Below, piece after piece: positions 9,212 through 16,893 of a DNA stretch of 64,000 bases (position 1 is its first letter; each line of letters begins with the position of its first letter). The notes under the pieces were generated by a model. That model was given only the letters and a program-made list of their open reading frames with translations, ran no database searches and was not told where the DNA came from. The DNA is from Snodgrassella alvi. GTDB taxonomy: Bacteria; Pseudomonadota; Gammaproteobacteria; Burkholderiales; Neisseriaceae. A program made the translations under genes and the position numbers. The stretch spans positions 2,111,701 to 2,175,700 of the forward strand of contig NZ_CP160328.2 of NCBI RefSeq assembly GCF_040741455.2, read 5' to 3'.

Positions 9212-9574
9212 ATGTGGTTAGGTACGGCAGCAATGAATCTAGCTCTGGCGGTAATGCTCGGTGCATTTGGTGCACATGGTTTAAAGCAGATGGCCAGTGC
9301 ACAGCAGCTTGAATGGTGGCATACAGCCACACAGTATTTTTTTTGGCATGCACTGGGATTGCTGATGCTCGGTGTGCTGGCCAGAACTGTACCGGCTTTT
9401 GCCGTTAAAACTCCATTCTGGCTGTTGCAGCTGGGGCTAATTATTTTTTGTGGTTCATTGTATCTGATGGCTTTAGGTTTACCGCGCTGGCTGGGTGCTA
9501 TAACACCTGTAGGTGGGGTAACAATGATTATTGGCTGGTTAACGCTAGCTTGGATGGCGTTTAAGCAGTCTTAG
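9212..9574 (+). CDS. DUF423 family membrane protein
   Basis: This 120-residue protein consists almost wholly of four hydrophobic helices. It contains the DUF423 (YgdD-like) pattern: an N-terminal ALAVMLGAFGAHGL, then WWHTATQYFFWHALGLL, and a C-terminal PVGGVTMIIGWL. It sits in the inner membrane. The biochemical role of the family is not established. ATG at 9212 follows AAGGGGAATGAT. The next gene begins 29 bp later on the same strand, so the two may be cotranscribed. Confidence 0.85.
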   Translation: MWLGTAAMNLALAVMLGAFGAHGLKQMASAQQLEWWHTATQYFFWHALGLLMLGVLARTVPAFAVKTPFWLLQLGLIIFCGSLYLMALGLPRWLGAITPVGGVTMIIGWLTLAWMAFKQS

Positions 9575-9603
9575 CGGCAATTTTGCCAGACAGGAGGTAT
9601 GGT

Positions 9604-10086
9604 ATGCGCAGTACGGTTTACGTCATAATGTTGGCTTGGTTTGTGGCTGCTTTTCTGAGTGCCTGTCATCGAGTTACAGCAAAAGCGGCAAAAGGTTTGG
9701 TGCCCCAAGCACAGGCTGTTACTACCGTCCCTTATCAAGAGGCAAGACACTATTTTATTAAAAATACGGTCAACCGGCCGGTACCAAGGCATATCAATAC
9801 TGCATCCGAGTTTTCACGTTATTTTGCTATGGCTGCAACGATGGGACCTAATGGTCAGCCAACACCGATTGATTTTAACACTCACGATGTTCTAGTTTAT
9901 GATGCTGGAATTGTGCAGCGGCAGCTTGATATCACCCCTATGGCACTCAGTCGCACGCGGGATAAACTGATATTAGATATACGTATCCACAACGGTACCG
10001 CGCTTGATTATCAGATGCATCCGTTTGTATTATTGATTGTGCCAAAAAATTTGCCTCAGCAGGTGGATTTTAATATCCGAAAATAA
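9604..10086 (+). CDS. Putative lipoprotein of unknown function
   Basis: The 160-residue protein starts with a hydrophobic signal and the lipobox LSAC (cysteine near residue 21), so it is probably lipidated and anchored in the envelope. The mature part has a beta-rich pattern ending in an Ig-like or protease-inhibitor-like segment (PFVLLIVPKNLPQQVDF). Similar layouts occur in small lipoproteins of Bacteroidetes, but I cannot name a family. ATG at 9604 is preferred because AGGAGGT (9592-9598) lies 5 bases before it; an upstream TTG at 9583 has no such site. It ends just before the shared terminator at 10141. Confidence 0.75.
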   Translation: MRSTVYVIMLAWFVAAFLSACHRVTAKAAKGLVPQAQAVTTVPYQEARHYFIKNTVNRPVPRHINTASEFSRYFAMAATMGPNGQPTPIDFNTHDVLVYDAGIVQRQLDITPMALSRTRDKLILDIRIHNGTALDYQMHPFVLLIVPKNLPQQVDFNIRK

Positions 10087-10140
10087 ATATTTGTTTGAGT
10101 TGGGTGTTGATGTGTTCTAGAGATGGCATAGGTGAAGTGC

Positions 10141-10175
10141 AAAAAAGCAGTCTGAATAACAGACTGCTTTTTTTA
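10141..10175. terminator. Bidirectional terminator
   Basis: AAAAAAGCAGTCTG and CAGACTGCTTTTTTT flank a 5-base loop. The A and T tracts on both sides let it serve the lipoprotein gene on the plus strand and the aldehyde dehydrogenase gene on the minus strand. One arm contains AGTCTGAA, close to a DNA uptake core. Confidence 0.92.
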
Positions 10176-10186
10176 ATAAAGAAAAT

Positions 10187-11557
10187 TTATTCTTGACCAA
10201 CTACTATCAGTTTGTGGTTTACGAATTCTTTAATGCCCAGATCGCTCAGTTCGCGGCCGAAACCGGAGCGTTTTACTCCGCCAAATGGCAGCTTAGCAAC
10301 TGAATCCCCAAAGCGGTTGATGAATACCATACCGGTTTCGATACGGGAAGCCAGTTTTTTAGCGCGTTCGATGTCTTTCGAAAACACAGTTCCGCCCAGC
10401 CCAAAATTAGAATCATTGGCCAGAGCGACAGCTTCATCATCATTTTTCACCACATACAGCTGCGCTACCGGACCAAAAAATTCCTCAAAATAAGCTGGAT
10501 TGTCGCGGCTGATATCAGTAATCAGGGTAGGGGTAAAGAAGTTACCTTCAGCTGGCTGATTGCCGCATAATACTTTGGCGCCATGGCTGATAGCTGCATC
10601 AAGTTGTTTCTGCAAATCCTCTTTGCCCTTGCGAGATGATAGTGGTGCGAGCGTGGTATGTTCATCTAGTGGATCTCCCATTACCACATTGGCAAAATCT
10701 TCTTTGACAATTCGGATAAACTCTTCGGCCACTTGTTCATGCACGATAAATCGTTTTGCGGCGATACATACTTGTCCGGCATTGAACAGGCGGCCACCAA
10801 CGGCCGTATGTGCTGCTGCCGCCACGTCTGCATCTTCAGTCACGACAAAGACATCATTGCCACCCAGCTCCATGGTGGCTTTTTTCAATTTGCTGCCAGC
10901 CTGTCCGGCTACTATGCTGCCGGCACCTTCAGAACCGGTGAGCGCCACGCCTTGTACGCGCTTGTCGCTAATAATAGTGGCAATCTGCTGTGTGTTAACA
11001 AACAAATTGGTATAGGCGCCTGCTGGTGCATTGGCTTCATGCAGCAAATCTTCCATCAGTTGTGCACATTGCGGCACATTGCTTGCATGTTTGGCGACCA
11101 CTGGATTGCCAACAGCCATTGCTGGCGCAATCACACGAATCAATTGATATATTGGAAAATTCCATGGTTCAATCGCCAGAATAATTCCGATGGGATGATG
11201 TTCTACCCAGCCTTTACCTAGCTTACTTGGATAAGCTACTGGTTTGAGTAATTCGGCTGCCTGTTCGGCATAATACTGCACGATTTCAATGCAGTTAACC
11301 ACTTCATTTCGACTTTCGGCCAGACGTTTACCCATATCCTGAGTAATGATTCGAGCAATTTTTTCTTGATGCAGCGTCATGACATCTGCTAGACGGCGTA
11401 AAAGTGCCTGTCTGTCACTTATGTTTTGTGGCTGCGACCACGCAGACTGATACAGCGTATAGGCCTGAGTGAGGATGTTTTCTACTTCAGCGTCTGTGTG
11501 ATTGTTGAAAGTTTTAGTCAGTTCGTTGGTGAACGGATTGAGAGATTGATATGCCAT
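10187..11557 (-). CDS. NAD(P)-dependent aldehyde dehydrogenase, succinate-semialdehyde type
   Basis: The 456-residue protein belongs to the aldehyde dehydrogenase superfamily and oxidises an aldehyde to a carboxylate in the cytoplasm. Motifs seen are the substrate and cofactor region IEPWNFP, the catalytic glutamate in MELGGND, and the catalytic cysteine in FNAGQVCIAAKRF. The C-terminus has LPFGGVKRSGFGRE. Length and overall pattern are closest to short succinate-semialdehyde dehydrogenases (Sad/GabD-like), but the substrate cannot be fixed from sequence. No GABA transaminase lies nearby. It is transcribed alone towards the bidirectional terminator at 10141. Confidence 0.88.
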   Translation of the reverse strand: MAYQSLNPFTNELTKTFNNHTDAEVENILTQAYTLYQSAWSQPQNISDRQALLRRLADVMTLHQEKIARIITQDMGKRLAESRNEVVNCIEIVQYYAEQAAELLKPVAYPSKLGKGWVEHHPIGIILAIEPWNFPIYQLIRVIAPAMAVGNPVVAKHASNVPQCAQLMEDLLHEANAPAGAYTNLFVNTQQIATIISDKRVQGVALTGSEGAGSIVAGQAGSKLKKATMELGGNDVFVVTEDADVAAAAHTAVGGRLFNAGQVCIAAKRFIVHEQVAEEFIRIVKEDFANVVMGDPLDEHTTLAPLSSRKGKEDLQKQLDAAISHGAKVLCGNQPAEGNFFTPTLITDISRDNPAYFEEFFGPVAQLYVVKNDDEAVALANDSNFGLGGTVFSKDIERAKKLASRIETGMVFINRFGDSVAKLPFGGVKRSGFGRELSDLGIKEFVNHKLIVVGQE

Positions 11558-11627
11558 GTGTAGCTACTCCCTATAGATATACTATTAAGAATGTTTTGTC
11601 TGTAAATATATAAGACAAGAGAAATGT

Positions 11628-11652
11628 GCCGTCTGGTAATTACCAGTGCGGC
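11628..11652 (-). terminator. Hairpin between lrgB and the aldehyde dehydrogenase gene
   Basis: The repeat GCCG-CTGGTAAT-TACCAG-CGGC folds into a stem with small internal mismatches. Neither side has a strong T run, so it may be a weak terminator of lrgAB or an operator in the promoter of the downstream dehydrogenase gene. Confidence 0.4.
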
Positions 11653-11735
11653 TTTAATGTGATAAGGAATAGAAATAAGATGCCGAGAATCATTGTACGG
11701 CAGCGGTAAATATTTTGTAAAGTGAGGTTTAGACT

Positions 11736-12425
11736 TTACAGCCATACAATAAACCGCACCAGCATCGGGCCGACCAGTACCATAAATAAACCAGCTAATA
11801 TCATGGTGAGACTGGCAACCACCCCTTCATCGGCATTGCGCTGAATAGCGCGTGAGGTACCGAAGCCATGAGCGGCGTTACCAAAAGCGGCACCATTAGC
11901 AAGATGCAGACGGCTGCGGCTGAAAGCCAGTGTGATGTCACCAAACAGCATGCCGGCTAACCCAGTAATAATGGTAAATACCGATACCAGTGCGGCCGAG
12001 CCATGGATTTTATCTGCCAGCTCAATCGCAAATGGCGTGGAAACAGACCGTGCCATCAGGCTATAAGTAACTTCATGATTAAAATGAAACAAACGAGCCA
12101 TAAGATAGGCACTGCCGACACCAACAGACATGCCAACAATAATGGCCGCCAAGAGTATTGGTAGCTGCCGCTTCATCACCTCGCGATATTGGTAAATGGG
12201 GATGGCAAAAGCCACTGTGGCCGGTCCGAGCAGGCCAGATATATAACGTGTGTATTGATTGTAATCGGCGTATCTAATGTTGAGCCACTGCATCACCGCA
12301 ATGGTGATGACACTAAATGTAATAGCTGGGGATAACAGCATAATGGGTTTGGCGCGATAACATTTTTTGGCCAATGCATACAGCACGATGGTCCAGATAA
12401 AGCAGCCGACAGCAATGATATTCAT
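11736..12425 (-). CDS. lrgB: LrgB/CidB-family membrane protein
   Basis: This 229-residue integral membrane protein has about seven hydrophobic helices. It carries the LrgB motifs LARSVSTPFAIELADKI near the middle and GAAFGNAAHGFGTSRAI towards the C-terminus. LrgA/LrgB pairs are holin- and antiholin-like proteins linked to murein hydrolase control, and more recently to export of small metabolites such as pyruvate. It lies 37 bp after lrgA on the same strand and is almost certainly cotranscribed with it. The divergent LysR gene is the probable regulator. Confidence 0.93.
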   Translation of the reverse strand: MNIIAVGCFIWTIVLYALAKKCYRAKPIMLLSPAITFSVITIAVMQWLNIRYADYNQYTRYISGLLGPATVAFAIPIYQYREVMKRQLPILLAAIIVGMSVGVGSAYLMARLFHFNHEVTYSLMARSVSTPFAIELADKIHGSAALVSVFTIITGLAGMLFGDITLAFSRSRLHLANGAAFGNAAHGFGTSRAIQRNADEGVVASLTMILAGLFMVLVGPMLVRFIVWL

Positions 12426-12462
12426 ATAGGTTTTCTAAGTAGGAAAAATGATTATTGGTTTT

Positions 12463-12867
12463 TTAGATATGGCGGCGCTTAATCCAGGCACGTCGCATGC
12501 GGTAACAGTATTTCAGCGTCAGAGCTGTACTACTCATCACCAGAAAGGTGCCGCTGACGATACTTACAATCAATTGCCAGCCTTCAGCCATAAAAAGTGC
12601 TTTATATTGCACCACCGCAATCAGAATAGGCATGAAGTACAGCATCAGCTCTCCGAGTAGCGCCTGTGCTCCACTGGATACCCACGACAGCTTGATTATT
12701 TTTAGTTGTAAAAGGACTAACAGCAGAAATAAACCGATTACACCAGCGGATAGAGGAATATGCGTAACTTTTTCAATACCGAGTCCAGCTATCCAGAACA
12801 ATATAATTACGCCGATCTGACTGCAGATACGCAAGCAGTTAGCCGGACAAAGGTGTAAGATATTCAT
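12463..12867 (-). CDS. lrgA: LrgA/CidA-family holin-like protein
   Basis: The 134-residue protein has four hydrophobic helices. It shows the CidA/LrgA pattern: IPLSAGVIGLFLLLVLL, then a GELMLYFMPILIAVVQY segment. Such proteins oligomerise in the inner membrane. The ATG at 12867 follows AGGAAAG. It is the first gene of the lrgAB pair and diverges from a LysR-type regulator across 102 bp, the usual CidR arrangement. The N-terminal stretch with three cysteines before the first helix is slightly longer than in many homologues. Confidence 0.92.
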   Translation of the reverse strand: MNILHLCPANCLRICSQIGVIILFWIAGLGIEKVTHIPLSAGVIGLFLLLVLLQLKIIKLSWVSSGAQALLGELMLYFMPILIAVVQYKALFMAEGWQLIVSIVSGTFLVMSSTALTLKYCYRMRRAWIKRRHI

Positions 12868-12969
12868 ATTGGCTTTCCTGATGCCATTAATTCAGGCGCT
12901 AAATTATAGTAAGCCTTATTAGGCGTAATATGAATTATAAGTTTTTTATTATTCTTTTCCTGAATAATT
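12868..12969. promoter_or_regulatory. Divergent lrgA/LysR promoter region
   Basis: The 102-bp divergent region is strongly AT-rich and contains the dyad GCCT-TATT-AGGC (12913-12924), flanked by ATTATA and ATTATAA at about equal distances. A dyad in such a spacer is where a LysR-type regulator would be expected to bind. The assignment is inference. Confidence 0.4.
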
Positions 12970-13863
12970 ATGATTGATATAAAAGCACTTCAGTGCTGGG
13001 TGGCTTTGGTTCAGAATCATAGCTTTTCCGCCACCGCAGAAAAACTGGCTTTATCGCAGCCCAGCGTAAGCAAAATAATACATACATTAGAAAATGAACT
13101 AAATGTAGCATTACTTTATAAAGGTGAAAACGGCCGCAAACGACTGGTACAGCCTACCGAAATTGGTCAGCGTGTCTATGATCGTTCGCAGCAGATACTG
13201 AATCAGGTCAATCTCTTGCAACAGGAAGTTGCGGATTACCGCAAATTAAAATCCGGTACCTTGCGCATTGGTATGTCCCTGCTTGGGAGCCGTCTGCTTA
13301 CGCCGGTTTTCTTCCGTTTTCATCAGCAATGTCCAGATATTGAGCTGGCGTTTATCGAATCCGGTACCCGCGATATCGAAGCTGCTTTGCTGGATAACCG
13401 GCTGGATGCCGGTCAGTTGCTGCTACCGGTAAGCGATGAATTTAACCACATTCCCTTGTGCGATTACCCGCTGATGGTTTTGTTTCCACGAAAAAGGCTG
13501 GCTAATATTCCCGAATCGATATCGCTGCGCAGCTTGCGTGATGAATCTTTTATTCTGTTTAGCCGAGGTTTTGCTCTATATGAGCGCATTGTCAATGCCT
13601 GCCGCGATCAGGGCTTTGAACCGAATGTTGTTTGCTGTACTAGCCAGTGGGAGCTATTGCGAGATATGGTAGAGAAAGAAATAGGTATTGCTTTACTGCC
13701 ACGCTATTACACTGATGATTTTGATAGCAAGGTGTTTGCAGCCGTCCCACTCACAGACCCTACAATCAACTGGCGTTTATCTATGGCATGGCCGCGCCAT
13801 AAAAAGCTGACGCCGGCACTTAAAGCGTGGCTAAATGTGGTGCGACAAGAATTCGCACAATAA
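12970..13863 (+). CDS. LysR-type regulator, probable regulator of lrgAB (CidR-like)
   Basis: The 297-residue protein has an N-terminal winged helix-turn-helix (residues about 1-60, with SFSATAEKLALSQPSVSKIIHTLE). A type 2 periplasmic-binding-like effector domain follows from about residue 90 (LRIGMSLLGSRLLTPVFFRF). Divergence from lrgAB across a short dyad-containing spacer points to control of that pair, as CidR does for cidAB in Gram-positive bacteria, where acetate or acetic acid is the signal. The effector here is unknown. The start at 12970 fits the domain edge, though no clear ribosome binding site is visible. Confidence 0.88.
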   Translation: MIDIKALQCWVALVQNHSFSATAEKLALSQPSVSKIIHTLENELNVALLYKGENGRKRLVQPTEIGQRVYDRSQQILNQVNLLQQEVADYRKLKSGTLRIGMSLLGSRLLTPVFFRFHQQCPDIELAFIESGTRDIEAALLDNRLDAGQLLLPVSDEFNHIPLCDYPLMVLFPRKRLANIPESISLRSLRDESFILFSRGFALYERIVNACRDQGFEPNVVCCTSQWELLRDMVEKEIGIALLPRYYTDDFDSKVFAAVPLTDPTINWRLSMAWPRHKKLTPALKAWLNVVRQEFAQ

Positions 13864-14466
13864 CAATTTTTACAATTAATGTTTATTAATATTAGTCTGA
13901 TAAGAAAACGTTACATAAAGACTGCATCCTCTCGTCTTGAGCATAAATAGCGCATTAGTAAAAAGCCAGTAAAAGAAATATATACTGTACGCAGCCATAC
14001 CGATAAGTGAAAACCTGAGTTACATATAAGGCTAAAAGTTTTGCACTGAGCTGAATATTTACTACCAGAAGCAGTAGCGGTAAGAGTAGTGTGCGTATCA
14101 TGCTATGATTTAAAAGATGAAGCCGAAATAATAGTAGCTATTCTAAATGCAATCAGCGTAAGAAATGCTGTAAGAGTAGGAATGGCCACTTTTATATGGC
14201 CATGCACAGAGCAGGCTGTCAATATCAAATCTTTAACACCTTCATCTACTGAATACATGTATCCTATTAGGGTATATATCGTATTGTGTACGTGTCTGCT
14301 TCGAAAAAACAGATAGATTGATTTTTAAGTTTTTAATTAAAACTTAAGTGCAAATTTAATATAAATATATTTCAGAATATAAATATTAAGTTTAAAATAA
14401 ATTTGAAGTATAAATTATTAAAACCTCAGAAAATAATATTTAAATTACTTATGGAGATAAAATGAT
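13864..14466. other. Intergenic region, no confident gene
   Basis: About 600 bp, AT-rich. I see no coding pattern with a ribosome binding site. One inverted repeat, ATGGCCA/TGGCCAT (14182-14203), has an 8-base loop and no T tract. The last 120 bp are very AT-rich and likely hold the promoter of the small gene at 14467, which is preceded by TTATGGAGATAAA. Confidence 0.5.
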
Positions 14467-14711
14467 ATGTCTGCAAATAAAAAAACGTCTTCAGCAATAG
14501 CATCCAATGCAGCTAAGACTTTAAAAAAACCTGATGCTTCCAAAATTCAAAAGCAGCTTGCCGCTTCTGCTTTGGCTCAATCCAGTACCACTAAACAAAC
14601 CGGAAAAAAATAGAAACCATTGCATCGAAGGCTTTAAAAAGTTCAAAATATAGTGAAGAAACCAAATCCTTAGCCGGCTCGGTATTAAGCCAATCGAATA
14701 GCAAAAATTAA
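14467..14711 (+). pseudogene. Small Lys/Ser/Ala-rich duplicated-motif protein, -1 frameshift at an A7 run
   Basis: Frame 1 from the ATG at 14467 (GGAG 9-12 bases upstream) gives 48 residues and stops at TAG 14611-14613, right after a run of seven A. The -1 frame continues for 32 more residues to TAA at 14709-14711. The two halves share a motif: ASNAAKTLKKPDAS then LAASALAQSS, and ASKALKSSKYSEETKS then LAGSVLSQSN. This shows that the original product was a single protein of about 80 residues with two repeats. The shift site reads A AAA AAA, a slippery heptamer. It could be a mutation, phase variation, a sequencing error or programmed frameshifting. I recall similar small proteins in other Proteobacteria, but their function is unknown to me. 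Confidence 0.65.
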
Positions 14712-14812
14712 AGAAATTCGAGTGGATAGACTAAACCGACAATTACATTAAAACCAGTAAACCTTGGCTGGTTTACTGGTTGCAGAGCCGGAATCTAAAC
14801 GTGCTGTACTGT

Positions 14813-15328
14813 TTAGTGTTCCTGATACAAATGATCCTGCATAATTTTTTCATACACCGCATCTGGTACATAGCGACGTATCATCGTCTGCCAGTTCTGC
14901 GGACCAACCATACCTTTTACCATGGTTGACGAGACTTCGGCATACTCTCGCGGTGGCATCAGAAAAACTGTAGAAATATCCGGCTGTAAATCATGATTGA
15001 TATGGCGCATCGAACGCTCATATTCATAATCCGAAGCAGTACGGATACCGCGTACGATGAAATCGGCACCGATACTACGGGCATAATTAACCAAATACTG
15101 ATTCTGAAAACTGGAAATTTTCACATTAGGAAAATTGGCGGTAATGGCACGCAACATATCCTTACGCTCTTCTATGGTGTAGGTAGTTGCTTTTTCAGGA
15201 TTCACGCCAATCGCAACCACTAGCTCATCAAATAACGGCTGGGCTTCGCGAATCATCCATAAATGGCCATTTGTCGGCGGATCAAAACTGCCGGCATATA
15301 CAGCACGGCGGACATTCGAATTAGTCAT
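14813..15328 (-). CDS. coaD: Pantetheine-phosphate adenylyltransferase
   Basis: CoaD transfers AMP to 4'-phosphopantetheine, the penultimate step of coenzyme A synthesis. The protein has the nucleotidyltransferase motif [15 protein letters not shown] at the N-terminus. It also has the family elements [25 protein letters not shown] and [11 protein letters not shown], the last corresponding to ISSTxVR. The ATG at 15328 gives 171 residues, close to the usual 160-170. A TTG 15 bases upstream would add five residues and has no better ribosome site. It is a single gene on the minus strand, convergent with the small gene upstream of it in the window. Confidence 0.85.
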   Translation of the reverse strand: MTNSNVRRAVYAGSFDPPTNGHLWMIREAQPLFDELVVAIGVNPEKATTYTIEERKDMLRAITANFPNVKISSFQNQYLVNYARSIGADFIVRGIRTASDYEYERSMRHINHDLQPDISTVFLMPPREYAEVSSTMVKGMVGPQNWQTMIRRYVPDAVYEKIMQDHLYQEH

Positions 15329-15693
15329 TAGTGTGTGTTCCAAACAGCTTTCTGGGTTATTTCATTGAATTAAATGCGACAGATTGCTGGGTATTCATGA
15401 TTTGATTGTAAACCGATGGTGTTTTTTTTCAATGCCGGCAAAAACAAAGCTGCGCAGCTTAATCAGTTATGTGTGTATTGTCAAAGCCGGCCCCTTTCCA
15501 ATGTAACTGCAGCACCGCCACGCTGAAAAGCGTAAATAATGGTTAATGAGTGCATGCAGGTTCAGGTTTGGGCGCAGACTTATATATTTAATCATCAGAT
15601 ATATTGATGAGAATGGTTTTCATCCTTTACAATCTTAATCTTTTGCCGCTGGTATATTAAAAAGGGCAAAAACACTTAAGTGTGATACGGATA
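15329..15693. promoter_or_regulatory. Divergent coaD/macA promoter region
   Basis: This 365-bp gap has no gene. It contains a perfect 14-bp palindrome AAGCTGCGCAGCTT (15447-15460), which could be an operator for the macAB operon or a small hairpin. The stretch just before macA is AT-rich and likely promoter DNA. Confidence 0.4.
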
Positions 15694-16890
15694 ATGAAGC
15701 AAATGAAAAAAAAATGGGTTAAAAGGGTAGTATGGCTATTGGTTTTGTTGCTGCTAGCGGCAATCCTGTGGAACCTATTTTTCAAACCCAAAAATCAGAT
15801 GAATTTTGTGACTGATGAAGTACGCCGCAGTGATATTACCCAGACAGTGAATGCGACCGGTGAAATTGCCGCAGCTCAACTGGTGGATGTGGGTGCACAA
15901 GCTTCAGGACAGATTAAAAAGTTGTATGTCAAACTGGGACAGCAGGTAAAAAAAGGCGACCTGATTGCCGATATTGATTCCACCACCCAGATGAATACCC
16001 TGAATACCAATAAAGCCAAGCTGGATACTTATCGTGCCCAGTTGGTATCGGCGGAAATCGCATTAAAAATGAAGCAGCGTGCATTTGCACGTGAGCAAGT
16101 TTTAATCGGACAAGATGCAACTTCCAAAGCGGATTATGATAATGCACAGGATAATCTGGCTGCTGCCCGAGCCAATGTGGCAGAGCTGAAATCTCAGATT
16201 CGCCAAACTCAGATTGCTATCAATACCTCAGAAGCAGATTTGGGCTATACCCGCATTACCGCGCCGATGGCCGGTACCGTGGTTTCCATTCCGGTAGAAG
16301 AAGGACAGACCGTCAATTCTAGCCAAAACACACCAACTATCGTCCAGTTAGCTGACTTAAGCAAAATGCTGAATAAAATGCAGATTGCCGAAGGTGACAT
16401 GAGCAAGGTGAAGGCAGGAATGAATCTGACATTCACCACGCTGGCCGATAACAGCAAAATGCGTCAGGCGAAATTGGATGCTGTAGACCCTGGTCTGACT
16501 ACTATGTCACAGGGTAGCTACAACACCAGTACCGATACCACCGATACTGCCATCTATTACTATGCCCGTGCACTGGTACCGAATGATGATGGTGCTCTGC
16601 ATATTGGCATGACTACACAGAACAATATTTTTGTAAAAGCCGTGAGAAATGTACTCACCGTTTCCAATCAGGCCATCAAACATCGTCGCGGCAAAAAAGT
16701 TGTTCAGGTACTCGATGATAACCAGCAGGTACAGGAAAGACAGATTCACACCGGCATCACTGATGGTATGCGGACCGAAGTGAAATCGGGGCTGAAAGAA
16801 GGTGAAAAGGTCGTATTATCTTCTTTGAGCAAAGCTGAAGCTAAAGATGGTGTCAGCATCGAACCGAAAAAGCGCGGCCCGAGAATGTAA
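15694..16890 (+). CDS. macA: MacA, periplasmic adaptor of macrolide-type ABC efflux pump
   Basis: MacA links the MacB transporter to an outer membrane channel. The protein has an N-terminal membrane anchor (WLLVLLLLAAILWNLFF). A biotinyl-lipoyl half-motif follows, with VDVGAQASGQIKKLYVKLGQQVKKGDLIADID, then a long coiled-coil hairpin (about residues 95-175). The second lipoyl half is TRITAPMAGTVVSIPVEEGQTV and a beta-barrel domain ends the protein. Length, 398 residues, is normal. ATG at 15694 is chosen; a GTG at 15682 in the same frame would add four residues. MacB follows after 3 bp, so the genes are translationally close. Confidence 0.92.
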   Translation: MKQMKKKWVKRVVWLLVLLLLAAILWNLFFKPKNQMNFVTDEVRRSDITQTVNATGEIAAAQLVDVGAQASGQIKKLYVKLGQQVKKGDLIADIDSTTQMNTLNTNKAKLDTYRAQLVSAEIALKMKQRAFAREQVLIGQDATSKADYDNAQDNLAAARANVAELKSQIRQTQIAINTSEADLGYTRITAPMAGTVVSIPVEEGQTVNSSQNTPTIVQLADLSKMLNKMQIAEGDMSKVKAGMNLTFTTLADNSKMRQAKLDAVDPGLTTMSQGSYNTSTDTTDTAIYYYARALVPNDDGALHIGMTTQNNIFVKAVRNVLTVSNQAIKHRRGKKVVQVLDDNQQVQERQIHTGITDGMRTEVKSGLKEGEKVVLSSLSKAEAKDGVSIEPKKRGPRM

Positions 16891-16893
16891 GCC

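Noticed and set aside
14089-14316. 75-residue open frame in the gap after the LysR gene
   Set aside because: GTG-type start without a ribosome site and a cysteine-rich, irregular sequence; no support for coding.
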